NCBI GenBank assembly: GCA_002343445.1
Contig: DDSP01000018.1
Location: forward strand, 165,053 to 179,256
Direction of reading: 5' to 3'
DNA length: 14,204 nucleotides
Origin: Chthonomonas sp. UBA2387
Lineage (GTDB): Bacteria; Armatimonadota; Fimbriimonadia; Fimbriimonadales; Fimbriimonadaceae
In this document: piece after piece, positions 6,859 through 13,860 of the stretch
How the letters are laid out: the number at the start of each line of letters is the position of its first letter
Position numbering within the stretch: position 1 is the stretch's first letter
Notes under the pieces: model-generated
The model's database searches: none
What the model was told of the DNA's origin: nothing
Seen by the model: the letters and a program-made list of their open reading frames with translations, nothing else
Made by a program: the position numbers and the translations under genes

Positions 6859-7997
6859 CCGCTCATCTGTGGACCCTGCTAGCGGGGTTGGTGGTGTGTC
6901 CACCCGCTGCCGCCCAAGTCGAGCGGGGCGAACTCAGGCGGGCTCTCGCCGAGATGCCGGCCCTGGAACCCAAGGCGATCCTGCAGCCACTGGTGGTCAC
7001 CAGCGGGCAGTATCAGGGCGCGGTGCGCATGGGTCACGAGAAAGGCATCCATTGGTACTTCGCCAACATCGCCCTGCGCGAATGGGTGAACGAGGCGCCC
7101 CAGATCGTCAAAGGACACCTGGATGCGTATCTACGCAACCTGGAGCGGTCCGACGGGGCGCGCGACATCGTCTTCGACCTGCTGGACGAGGGCCTGACGA
7201 ACAAGAAGGCGCCGGACAGCCACGACTCCTACGCGTCCAGCATGGTGCATCTGGCCGTCCTCTACGTCCAGAAGACAGGCGACCACGGCTGGTGGGATCG
7301 GCAGTCCACGCTCATCCACACCGTGTGGCGCAGCAACGTGCGAAGCCAGGTGAAGAACGCTGGCGACGTCGGTTCGGCATCGTTGGTGAAAAGCCATCAA
7401 GAAGGCTCCAAGAACCCGGAAACGGGCCTACCGCACATTCTCGACGCCTTGTTGATGGACAACTGCGAGGTTTACGCGGCCCTGGCGGCGATGACGGCGT
7501 ATCTCAAGGAGCGGGGTGACAGCCGCGCCAGCCTATACCAGTCCGACCTGACCCGTTTGGCGCGCGGGATCGGCGCGCTTTGGGATTCTGGGACTCAGGC
7601 ATGGCGATTCAGCGACTTGGCCGTGAAGCCCACGTTGGCCTGGTACCCCGACTTGCTGGCGCAGGTCTTCCCCGAGCTGTTCGTGGGCGAAGCCGTGCGT
7701 TTCGACAACAAGAAGCAAGACCGGTTCGCAGCGGCTTGGCACTACCTGGTCAAGAGCGACCCCAACTGGTTCGATGCGCCCGACGACAAGTTCCCCCACC
7801 TGATCGTCGCGTGTTTGGCGGCCCGCTCGCAGCGGGATGTTCGCGCAGCCCTTTGGTCGGTGGATCGTTGGCTGAAAGCCAACGACCCGATGAAGAACCC
7901 CGAGAAGCTGAGCAACGTGGCCGATGCCGCGTGGGCGTGGTCGACGATCCAGGCGCTCAAGAAAGTCGCCGGGGCCGAACCTAGGCAGACGGAGTGA
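6843..7997 (+). CDS. Exported alpha-helical protein, possibly six-hairpin glycosidase-like
   Basis: The 384-residue product has a clear signal peptide (MRRRL, hydrophobic core, then PAAAQ at 21-25). The rest is alpha-helical in appearance and rich in Trp and aromatic residues. Segments such as SHDSYASSMVHLAVLYVQKTGD (about 126-147) and MDNCEVYAALAAMTAYLKERGD look like the paired helices of (alpha/alpha)6 barrel glycosidases, with an acidic residue before each helix and a closing GD turn. That family assignment is from pattern only and no catalytic pair is proved. Its ATG lies 16 bases inside the rsmA 3' end, with only a GA-rich stretch as Shine-Dalgarno. It is the last gene of the G5-3D/rsmA run and may act on an envelope polysaccharide, which is inference. 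Confidence 0.8.
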   Translation: MRRRLTAHLWTLLAGLVVCPPAAAQVERGELRRALAEMPALEPKAILQPLVVTSGQYQGAVRMGHEKGIHWYFANIALREWVNEAPQIVKGHLDAYLRNLERSDGARDIVFDLLDEGLTNKKAPDSHDSYASSMVHLAVLYVQKTGDHGWWDRQSTLIHTVWRSNVRSQVKNAGDVGSASLVKSHQEGSKNPETGLPHILDALLMDNCEVYAALAAMTAYLKERGDSRASLYQSDLTRLARGIGALWDSGTQAWRFSDLAVKPTLAWYPDLLAQVFPELFVGEAVRFDNKKQDRFAAAWHYLVKSDPNWFDAPDDKFPHLIVACLAARSQRDVRAALWSVDRWLKANDPMKNPEKLSNVADAAWAWSTIQALKKVAGAEPRQTE

Positions 7998-8021
7998 ACC
8001 ACCGTTCTTCCACGTATCCCG

Positions 8022-8129
8022 CCTGCTCTTAGGGTCCTCGCCCGCAAGGTGCAGCCGGCCCATGGGCCGGAATCCGAGCAGGAGCGGCAACTCTGGGGCT
8101 CTTAGGCCCCTCGCGAAAAGTCGCCGCGA
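8022..8129. other. Strongly structured intergenic region (several nested hairpins)
   Basis: CCTGCTC at 8022-8028 pairs with GAGCAGG at 8076-8082. Inside it GGGTCC at 8032-8037 can pair with GGAATCC at 8069-8075 with one bulge, partly competing with the perfect 16-base palindrome CCGGCCCATGGGCCGG at 8055-8070. Two further hairpins follow: GGGGC/GCCCC (8095-8099 with 8106-8110) and TCGCG/CGCGA (8111-8115 with 8125-8129). GCTCTTAGGGTCCTCGC (8025-8041) recurs as GCTCTTAGGCCCCTCGC (8098-8114), 15 of 17 identical. No U-tract follows any stem. It could be a terminator or processing region of the upstream operon, a leader of the downstream genes, or a small RNA. Confidence 0.5.
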
Positions 8130-8144
8130 ACTGTGCAGATGACC

Positions 8145-8174
8145 TTGAAAGGGGCTGATCCAGCACGGTAAGGT
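8145..8174 (+). promoter_or_regulatory. Possible promoter of the 8182 gene
   Basis: TTGAAA at 8145-8150 and TAAGGT at 8169-8174 are 18 bases apart, and the second ends seven bases before the ATG at 8182. The same AAGG could instead be the Shine-Dalgarno for that ATG. Which is true cannot be told from sequence. Confidence 0.3.
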
Positions 8175-8181
8175 GCCTGTT

Positions 8182-8649
8182 ATGGGAACGATCTTGATCG
8201 GGATCACACTCGGGCTGGTGGCGCTTGCGGATTGGTCCACAGCTCCGGCTGATACGTACACATTCCCGGAGACCAACGAGTTCTTCGGAAAGCGCACGGT
8301 TACGGACCAGACGTTCTACCCGGTGCCATACAGCGTGGAGTCGCACTCGCATGGGTACCAAATTGAAAGCGAAGGGTCGCAAAGCGCCCTTCCACCATGG
8401 AATTCCTACTTTGCAGCCCTTTTTGTGACTAGCGATACGTGGTCAGGGACTGCAGGCTCCGGAATCTTGCCAGCAAACACCGCCAGATTCTACAAACTAC
8501 GGATCACAACCAATGGAGGACAGGAGAAATGGGTGTCGGTGAATCCTGTGCAGGGCCCGTTCAGCCGCTATAGGAACGATCGCACAGCCTATTTCTTCTT
8601 TGTTGACGAGAGTCTGGACCAGGACCCAGGCGAGGGGGGAAGTGGTTAG
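8182..8649 (+). CDS. Small exported protein of unknown function
   Basis: The 155-residue product starts with a short hydrophobic segment (residues 2-16) that looks like a signal peptide, followed by an aromatic- and Ser/Thr/Gly-rich body consistent with a beta-rich secreted domain. It ends in an acidic, glycine-rich tail (ESLDQDPGEGGSG). I do not recognise a family. ATG at 8182 was preferred over GTG at 8173 because AAGG lies eight bases before it. The stretch has visibly more A/T-ending codons than the genes on either side, which may mean a different origin. The stop overlaps the start of the next gene by eight bases, so the two are probably translated together. Confidence 0.65.
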   Translation: MGTILIGITLGLVALADWSTAPADTYTFPETNEFFGKRTVTDQTFYPVPYSVESHSHGYQIESEGSQSALPPWNSYFAALFVTSDTWSGTAGSGILPANTARFYKLRITTNGGQEKWVSVNPVQGPFSRYRNDRTAYFFFVDESLDQDPGEGGSG

Positions 8650-9619
8650 CTTCACGAGTCTGTCTCTTGGCCTGACGTTGTTCGGTGCGCAGCCCGTTGG
8701 CGGCGCGCACCCTATGGTCATTCTCGCCACCCACGAACCGGCCACCGAGTATGAACAGCGTCTTCTTCGGTTGGCAGGCGACGAACTCCGCCAGGAGGCT
8801 GAGGCGAACGGTTACGTGGTCCGGCAGAGCGACGAGTTCACCTTCGTGCGATCCCGGAACCTGTTCAATCTAGCGGACGTGGACGAGCTGAATGCATCTG
8901 TGGGAGCAATCGTGGAGCTCGCAGGACCGAAGGAGCGCATCGTGCGGGACAAAGAGACCGTGGAGAAGATCCGAGCGATTCTCGCCACCACAAGCATCGC
9001 TCCCGAGCTCGGAGACTATTTGCTGGAGTCCAAGTCGTTCTTGGTGTTCTGCTCAGCCTCCGTGGTGCTGACCGAGGGCGGGAAGACGGTTAGGGTAGAC
9101 CTTCCCAGCCAACCCGGCGACTCATTGCGGGATCTGGATTTCGTCGAGATCCAGCCCGACCGTCCGCCGAAGTTCGATAAGTTGGCGCGTCCCAAGCCCT
9201 ACACCGATGCGTTGGCGTTCACGTTTGGTCCGACTCGTGCCCAGAGCGATCGGCGGGCGATCGGCTCCGCACGCTTTGCCGAGGCGATTGCGCTCGAGTT
9301 GGAAAGGCAGAATGTCCAGGCGGCCACAGTTGGCGCCGCACTGCGGGCAGCGATGACACAGGGCATGCCGTTGCCCAGTCCAGGCGAGAATTTCCAGGCA
9401 TTCGCGGCAAAACTTGGCAAGGGGTACAGCGACAATCTGGCCAGCAATCACGAGTTCTACGGCTTTCGAACGGTCGCGGAATGGCAGGCCTTCCTCCAGG
9501 GGGCGAGAGTGAGCAGCGTTAGGGTCTCCCCCATGGTCGGAGTCGGGACCGTCGTGGGCGGTAACCGGATCATCCGCGCCGCTTCGCCCATTCCTCAACG
9601 GAACCCCCCGGCGCACTAA
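8642..9619 (+). CDS. Exported protein of unknown function, coupled to the preceding gene
   Basis: From a GTG at 8642 the product is 325 residues with a weak signal-like N-terminus (SLSLGLTLFGAQPVGGAHP, without basic residues). The middle has charged alternating segments (EYEQRLLRLAGDELRQEAEANG; ERIVRDKETVEKIRAIL) and the C-terminal end is glycine-, valine- and proline-rich. No known domain was recognised. The start is supported by GAGGGGGGA just upstream and by the eight-base overlap with the preceding gene's stop. An ATG at 8714 is an alternative that would discard the signal-like stretch. The gene ends 75 bases from the convergent sucC stop. The pair may encode two components of one envelope structure, which is inference from coupling only. 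Confidence 0.65.
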   Translation: MVSFTSLSLGLTLFGAQPVGGAHPMVILATHEPATEYEQRLLRLAGDELRQEAEANGYVVRQSDEFTFVRSRNLFNLADVDELNASVGAIVELAGPKERIVRDKETVEKIRAILATTSIAPELGDYLLESKSFLVFCSASVVLTEGGKTVRVDLPSQPGDSLRDLDFVEIQPDRPPKFDKLARPKPYTDALAFTFGPTRAQSDRRAIGSARFAEAIALELERQNVQAATVGAALRAAMTQGMPLPSPGENFQAFAAKLGKGYSDNLASNHEFYGFRTVAEWQAFLQGARVSSVRVSPMVGVGTVVGGNRIIRAASPIPQRNPPAH

Positions 9620-9694
9620 GGGCCAGCATCTCCCCTGCTTCATAGCCTACGACCGTGCGCAGCTTGGTGCCAAGGGCAACAAGTAGCCGAGTCG

Positions 9695-10828
9695 TCAGGC
9701 GTAGGCGAGTTCGACGATCTTCGCCGCAGCCTCGCGCATGCTTCCAGCCGGCACGATCCGGGAGCCCTCGAGCATCGCTTTGCCTTCCTCGGCGGCCGTC
9801 CCCTCGATTCTCGCCACGACCGGCAGGTTGGGGTCCACAGTCTCGAATGCGGTCAGCAGGCCCTTGGCGACTTCGTCCGCGCGCGTGATGCCGCCGAAGA
9901 TGTTGATCAGCAGACCTTTGACATTCGGGTCCATCAGGATCAGTTCGACGCACTGGTGCACGCGCTCGGCTTGAGCCCCGCCACCCACGTCGAGGAAGTT
10001 GGCGGGCTTGCCACCTGCGGCATTGACCTCGTCCAACGAGCACATGACCAAGCCCGCGCCGTTGCCGATGATGCCGACCTCGCCGTCGAGCTTGACGTAG
10101 TTGAGCCCCTTCTCCTTGGCCTTCGCCTCGAGCGGGTCGGTCTCGTCCTTGATCTCGAACTGCTCGTGGTCGGGGTGGCGGACCTCGGAGGCGTTGTCGT
10201 CGAGCGAGACCTTGCCGTCGAGCGCCTCGAGCTTGTCGCCCGCGAGACGGGCCAGCGGGTTGACCTCGACCAGCGTCGCGTCCTCGTCGGTGAAGACCTT
10301 GTAGAGCGCCTCGATCATGGTGACGGCCTGCTCGAAGACGGCCTCGGGGAACTTCGCCTCGGTGGCGATCTCGCGGGCCTTGTCGGTGTCGACACCGGAG
10401 CCGGGGTTGATCGGGATCTGCTTGACGGCGTCGGGGTTGGTCTTGGCGACCTCCTCGATCTCGACTCCGCCCTCGACCGAGGCGATGCAGAGGTACTGCC
10501 GGTTGGAGCGGTCGAGCAGGAAGGAGAAGTAGTACTCCTCGACCGGCGGGGTGGCCGGCGTGATCAGGACCCGGTTGACGGTGAGCCCCTTGATCTCCAT
10601 CCCGAGGATGTTCGAGGCGTGCTCGAACGCCTCGTCGGGCGTCCGGGCCAGCTTGACGCCGCCGGCCTTGCCGCGGCCACCGGCCTTGACCTGGGCCTTG
10701 ACCACGCAGAAGCCGTACTCCTCGGCGGCGGCCCTCGCCTCCTCGGGGGTGGTGACCACGGTGCCGAGGGTGGTCGTGACTCCGTGCTTGGCGAAGAGCT
10801 CCTTCGCCTGGTACTCCATCAGGTCCAC
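9695..10828 (-). CDS. sucC: Succinyl-CoA ligase (ADP-forming) beta subunit, apparently a hybrid of two species
   Basis: The 377-residue product is SucC of the TCA cycle, which with SucD converts succinyl-CoA, ADP and phosphate to succinate, CoA and ATP. The ATP-grasp domain (about 1-235) has KAGGRGKAGGVKL at 48-60 and LVEVNPLARL; the ligase domain has GIIGNGAGLVM and INIFGGITRADEVAKG. The start is GTG at 10828 with AAGGA upstream. Codon use breaks at codon 260 (10051): by my count about 5 of the first 259 codons end in A or T, against about 20 of the last 118. The first part resembles actinobacterial SucC, whereas AGGKPANFLDVGGGAQAERVHQ replaces the longer actinobacterial segment I remember (with GGVKPANFLDIGGGA). 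No sucD follows. The hybrid is probably an assembly artefact, so neither half is a reliable full-length gene. Confidence 0.93.
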   Translation of the reverse strand: MDLMEYQAKELFAKHGVTTTLGTVVTTPEEARAAAEEYGFCVVKAQVKAGGRGKAGGVKLARTPDEAFEHASNILGMEIKGLTVNRVLITPATPPVEEYYFSFLLDRSNRQYLCIASVEGGVEIEEVAKTNPDAVKQIPINPGSGVDTDKAREIATEAKFPEAVFEQAVTMIEALYKVFTDEDATLVEVNPLARLAGDKLEALDGKVSLDDNASEVRHPDHEQFEIKDETDPLEAKAKEKGLNYVKLDGEVGIIGNGAGLVMCSLDEVNAAGGKPANFLDVGGGAQAERVHQCVELILMDPNVKGLLINIFGGITRADEVAKGLLTAFETVDPNLPVVARIEGTAAEEGKAMLEGSRIVPAGSMREAAAKIVELAYA

Positions 10829-11186
10829 GAGGGAATGTCCTTGTCCGCAGGGTTCGACGGTGGGTTCGACGGTGGCTACGAAGGTTCGAGCCGGGCGAGG
10901 CGTTTCAAGACGCCGCCCCCGGGCACCTTAGTCCCGGCCATCGGGCCGATACGAGGGGCGGGAGGGCGACGTGACCCAGAACACGGCAGCACGCGCCGCT
11001 GCCAGTCACCGGTCTGGACGTGTTCGCCCAGGTCGTGACGAAACCGGGACGCGGAGATGTCCAGCGGGCAACGATGAGGTGGACCCCTCATTCCCAGAAA
11101 GCGCCGACACCGATTTCGGTGGCCCTAGGGCTTCCGCTATGGTCGAGCGCGCTGTTCCTGTCGTCGGCCTGGGGGGACCCTGACTC
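10829..11186. other. Divergent intergenic region between sucC and the M23 peptidase gene
   Basis: These 358 bases hold no gene I can support; the open frames across them lack start signals and family features. They contain the tandem 12-bp repeat, a small hairpin (GGCGT at 10899-10903 with ACGCC at 10910-10914), and a weak plus-strand promoter candidate for the peptidase gene: TTTCGG at 11114-11119 and TATGGT at 11138-11143, 18 bases apart. GGGGGGA at 11171-11177 may be the peptidase Shine-Dalgarno. Confidence 0.5.
10850..10873 (-). repeat. Tandem 12-bp duplication upstream of sucC
   Basis: GGGTTCGACGGT occurs twice back to back (10850-10861 and 10862-10873), 22 bases upstream of the sucC GTG. 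It lies in the leader or promoter region of sucC and could be a duplicated regulator site or a simple slippage duplication. Confidence 0.6.
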
Positions 11187-12335
11187 GTGCCTGGTCACCG
11201 AGCTGAGCCTCAACTTCTCGAGGCATGCTCAACGACCCCTCGGCCTGCTGGCCGCCGGGTCGCCGACGTACCAGTCGACTCCCCCAGCCCGCTGGAGTCG
11301 CCCGTCTCCTCCTCTGTCGGCTCCTATGTCGGACGTCGTAGGGCGACAGTGCCCGCCGGGCCGCTCGGCTACACCGAAGAGCTTGAAAATCACCCGAAGG
11401 TAGAGGTGGCGGGGCCGGTCCGCGAGGCCGCCCAGCTCGACACCGACACCATCGAGCGGGTGCTCAACGGGCTCGAGCCCGTCGACCACACCACGTCGTT
11501 CGAGACCGAACCCACCGAGCGGCTGCCGATGCTGCGCGCCGAGCCTCCGGCCACGGCCGGCAAGCGCCGGGCGACCAAGCACGGCAGCGGCAGCGGCCGG
11601 GGCCCGCTGGTGAAGCGACTCCCGTCTGCCCCCGTGCTCCTGGGCATCGCGGCGCTGGCCGTCTCGATCGGCGGTGTGCTGACGGTCAACGACGTCGCCC
11701 CGGCCGCCGACTCCGACCACTCCGGCATCACCCGTGCCGCCTCGGCGCTCGGCGGCGCCAGCGGCCAGGGCACTGTGTCGGCCCGCAAGGACACCGTCAC
11801 CCGCGACTCGCAGCGCGATGCGCAGTCCGACGCCGCCGGCCAGCAGCTCAAGGACGCCGCCGAGGGCCTCGCGGCCGAGCACGCCTCGGCGATCAAGAAG
11901 CTCGCCGGCAAGGCCGAGGGCTACTCCAAGGTGCTCGCCCAAGACCTGTGGGAGTACCCTCTCGAGCCGGTCATCCTGACCGCGCGGTTCGGCCAGTACG
12001 GCCTCTGGTCGAGCTACCACACCGGCCTCGACTTCAACGGCAACACCGGTGACCAGATCCACGCGATCGCCAACGGCGAGGTGATCTCCGCCTCCTACGA
12101 CGGCTCCTACGGAAACAAGACCGTGGTTCGCCTCGAGGACGGCACCGAGCTGTGGTACTGCCACCAGAGCGCCTTCATGGTCTCCGTCGGCGACCGCGTG
12201 ACCCGCGGCGAGGTCATCGGCCTCGTGGGCGCCACCGGCCACGTCACCGGTTCGCACCTGCACGTCGAGGTGCACCCCGGCGGCGGCGACCCGGTCGACC
12301 CCTACACCGCGATGCAGCAGCATGGTCTCTTCTAG
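11187..12335 (+). CDS. Membrane-anchored M23 family metallopeptidase
   Basis: The 382-residue product is a type II membrane protein: a long Pro/Arg-rich cytoplasmic N-terminus, one transmembrane helix at about 146-167 (APVLLGIAALAVSIGGVLTV), an Ala/Lys/Asp-rich stalk at about 175-250, and a C-terminal LytM/M23 domain at about 262-376. Zinc and catalytic residues are present: H278 and D282 (HTGLDF), H326 (CHQS) and the HxH pair H357/H359 (SHLHVEVH). Such enzymes cut peptidoglycan cross-bridges, or regulate wall enzymes, outside the membrane. The start is GTG at 11187; the first 60 residues are less certain, and the GTG/ATG alternatives further in would shorten only the cytoplasmic tail. An M23 gene near pcrA and sucC is, from memory, a common actinobacterial arrangement. 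Confidence 0.9.
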   Translation: MPGHRAEPQLLEACSTTPRPAGRRVADVPVDSPSPLESPVSSSVGSYVGRRRATVPAGPLGYTEELENHPKVEVAGPVREAAQLDTDTIERVLNGLEPVDHTTSFETEPTERLPMLRAEPPATAGKRRATKHGSGSGRGPLVKRLPSAPVLLGIAALAVSIGGVLTVNDVAPAADSDHSGITRAASALGGASGQGTVSARKDTVTRDSQRDAQSDAAGQQLKDAAEGLAAEHASAIKKLAGKAEGYSKVLAQDLWEYPLEPVILTARFGQYGLWSSYHTGLDFNGNTGDQIHAIANGEVISASYDGSYGNKTVVRLEDGTELWYCHQSAFMVSVGDRVTRGEVIGLVGATGHVTGSHLHVEVHPGGGDPVDPYTAMQQHGLF

Positions 12336-12374
12336 GGGCTGACCGAGGAACGAGGTCAGGCCCGCTAGAAGAGA
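12326..12374 (+). terminator. Long hairpin terminator overlapping the M23 stop codon
   Basis: TCTCTTCTAG at 12326-12335, which includes the TAG stop, pairs perfectly with CTAGAAGAGA at 12365-12374. The stem continues inward as GGG-C-TGACC against GGTCAGGCCC with two small bulges, leaving a loop of about nine bases. There is no U-tract, as is usual in high-GC actinobacteria. Confidence 0.65.
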
Positions 12375-12511
12375 GGTCGAGCAAGGCGCGCGACCGAGGA
12401 ACGAGGTCGCGACCGCCGCGTCGAGACCCCCGCAACCCGGGCTGGGACTGGCCCGACACCGAGTAGGCCCGGCGCCTTCCCTGCGGAGGTCTCGACAAGC
12501 TCGACCAGCGG
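12341..12511. repeat. Actinobacterial-type intergenic repeat element
   Basis: A 17-base sequence GACCGAGGAACGAGGTC occurs twice, at 12341-12357 and 12392-12408. GGTCGCGACC at 12405-12414 is a perfect palindrome. GTCGAGACC at 12420-12428 is inverted at 12488-12496 (GGTCTCGAC), within GGTCTCGACAAGCTCGACC. Elements with this TCGA-rich wording are, from general knowledge, scattered between genes in Nocardioides and related actinobacteria. No transposase is present. Outside the terminator and this element, the rest of 12336-12596 shows nothing I can name. Confidence 0.6.
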
Positions 12512-12596
12512 GGCTCCGTTTAGCACCATTTCTGCCCGGCCGGGCGGTTCCGAGCATTTCGAGCGCGGGCATCCCGACCTACCTACCTGGCAATCC

Positions 12597-13346
12597 ATGG
12601 GCAGTGCTCCCGCTGTCACGCCGACGTTGCAAGGGCTGGTCGCCGGCGACGGCGTCGGCGACCTCGGCCCGCTCACCTGCACCGCCGACGTGCAGCGGAC
12701 CACGCCGGTCGGGGCGTACGCCGACAAGACAAACTGCTCGGGCGTCTCGGACCCCAACTACCGGGTCACGTACACGGCGGGTGACGTGACCGTGACTCCC
12801 GCACCCGTCGTCGTGACGGCCGGGCCGACCAGCTCGATCTGGGGCACCACCCCGGGGCTGCCGAGTCCGTCGTACTCAGGATTCCGCAACGGCCAGACCG
12901 CGAGCGTGCTCACCCAACGGCCCGATTGCAGCGTCGGCGTCACCGCGATGACGAACGCGGGCAGCCATGTCGGAGCGACCTCGTGCCGCGGCGCGGCGGC
13001 GGCGAACTACGCCTTCACCTACGCCACCGGGACCGCGACCGTGACGAAGGCCGCGCTCGTCGTCACCCCGGTGGCGGTCAGGGCCAGGCGCGGAGACAAG
13101 CTGAGATTCTCGGCCAGGCTCTCGCATGCGACCACCGGCGACCTCCTCGCCGGCGTGCGGGTGACCTTTGAGGCCAAGGTGGGTGGCGTGGAGGTCAGGT
13201 GCCGGGCGGTCAGCACCATGGGCGACGGCATGGCGCGCTGCACGAGCAACAAGCGGGTCCCCACGTCCGGCCGCCTGCCGGCGGCGTATTCGCTGACGAT
13301 CGCCGCGACCGGCAACACCCAGGAGGCCACGGCGAGGGGAAGCTAA
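12597..13346 (+). pseudogene. 5'-truncated remnant of an MBG/Ig-like repeat surface protein
   Basis: The 249 codons encode one near-complete MBG-type repeat (residues 1-70, ending DPNYRVTYTAGDVTVTPAP), a second full one (71-155: SYSGFRNGQTASVLT, then AANYAFTYATGTATVTKAAL) and a bacterial Ig-like domain to the end (156-249). Paired cysteines (C28/C47 and C111/C130) are typical of the repeat. MBG-repeat proteins are normally long, with a signal peptide and many copies. Here there is no signal peptide or Shine-Dalgarno, and homology appears to begin inside the first repeat at the GSAPAVTPT stretch, directly beside the intergenic repeat element. The upstream DNA is open in frame for at least about 35 codons but unrelated in character. 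I read this as the surviving 3' end of a deleted gene; a short expressed protein is not excluded. Confidence 0.65.
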
Positions 13347-13387
13347 AGGGATCACGAGGCGACCGCTAGCGCGGGGCCGGCGGCGGC

Positions 13388-13630
13388 TCAGGGAAGAAGG
13401 TCCCAGTACTGCTTCCGAGCTGGCATCGCGTGGATGACCATCTGGTCGCCGCCCTCAAACACGAGGACGACTGTCTCGAGCAATCGCGCCCGGGTGTCGA
13501 AGCCCAGTCGCAATTCACGATGCGGCCAGTCATCCTCCTCGAGCGGTTCGATCCATTGCGGCCAATCGGCCGCCTGGACAGCGTCCTCTCGCGATACTCC
13601 GTGCTTGAGCGCGCTGACGTGGACCTTCAC
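13388..13630 (-). CDS. BrnT-like toxin of a type II toxin-antitoxin pair
   Basis: The 80-residue product (VSALKHGVSREDAVQA near the N-terminus, then RELRLGFDTRARLLETVVLV and VIHAMPARKQYWDLLP) has the order of features of BrnT/RelE-fold toxins: a KHGVS motif, an acidic middle, a GxxxxxRLL beta strand and a C-terminal A-R-K basic cluster. Toxins of this fold are ribonucleases that slow growth when the antitoxin is lost. It starts at GTG 13630 with a four-base GTGA overlap with the antitoxin gene, so translation is coupled. The antitoxin-first order is unlike classical brnTA, where the toxin comes first, so a related but distinct family is possible. Activity is not shown by the sequence. Confidence 0.68.
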   Translation of the reverse strand: MKVHVSALKHGVSREDAVQAADWPQWIEPLEEDDWPHRELRLGFDTRARLLETVVLVFEGGDQMVIHAMPARKQYWDLLP

Positions 13631-13860
13631 GCAGCGAAGTCAGCAAGCGCTCTACGGATCGCCTCTGAGCGCGAAATTTGGTCACGCTCGGCGATGGCGT
13701 CCAAGGCCGCCAACTCCTCTGCAGTGAGCCGGACGGCTACGACCTGCATCGGCTCAGCCCCGCGGCCCGGTCGACCCCGCCCGCGACGCTTCAGCTCGTC
13801 GACGTCGTAGCCCGCCTCAGCCTCGTCGACCCACTCCTGGATCTGCTTCTCACTGGCCAT
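13627..13860 (-). CDS. Ribbon-helix-helix antitoxin (CopG-type)
   Basis: The 77-residue product has a charged N-terminal half (KQIQEWVDEAEAGYDVDELKRRGRGRPGRG) and a C-terminal ribbon-helix-helix domain at about 38-77: MQVVAVRLTAEELAALDAIA, then SRSEAIRRALADFA. The short strand followed by two helices is the DNA-binding unit of CopG/Arc-type repressors, which usually bind their own promoter; the toxin-binding region would then be the N-terminal half, reversed from many RHH antitoxins. It overlaps the toxin start by four bases. ATG 13860 follows directly on a TACGAT -10-like box and a palindrome, with no Shine-Dalgarno, which suggests a leaderless, self-repressed transcript. Confidence 0.8.
   Translation of the reverse strand: MASEKQIQEWVDEAEAGYDVDELKRRGRGRPGRGAEPMQVVAVRLTAEELAALDAIAERDQISRSEAIRRALADFAA

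Noticed and set aside
8022..8082. tRNA-like fold with a 7-bp acceptor-type stem
   Set aside because: Only 61 bases long, with no anticodon arm, no TTCGA loop and no proper T or D arms.
8050..8095. Possible SRP RNA core (GGCCGGAA followed by GAGCAG)
   Set aside because: The GGAA is not closed by a C-G/G-C stem as in SRP RNA, and the asymmetric loop sequence does not match.
9956..11038. A 360-codon plus-strand open frame over sucC
   Set aside because: Val/Leu/Asp/Gly-rich antisense shadow of sucC with no recognisable features.
12341..12408. CRISPR-like repeat pair
   Set aside because: Only two copies of a 17-base unit with 34 bases between, overlapping a terminator; no further units and no cas genes.
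11229..12572. A 447-codon minus-strand open frame opposite the M23 gene
   Set aside because: Low-complexity shadow of a high-GC gene; the plus strand encodes a complete M23 domain and membrane anchor.
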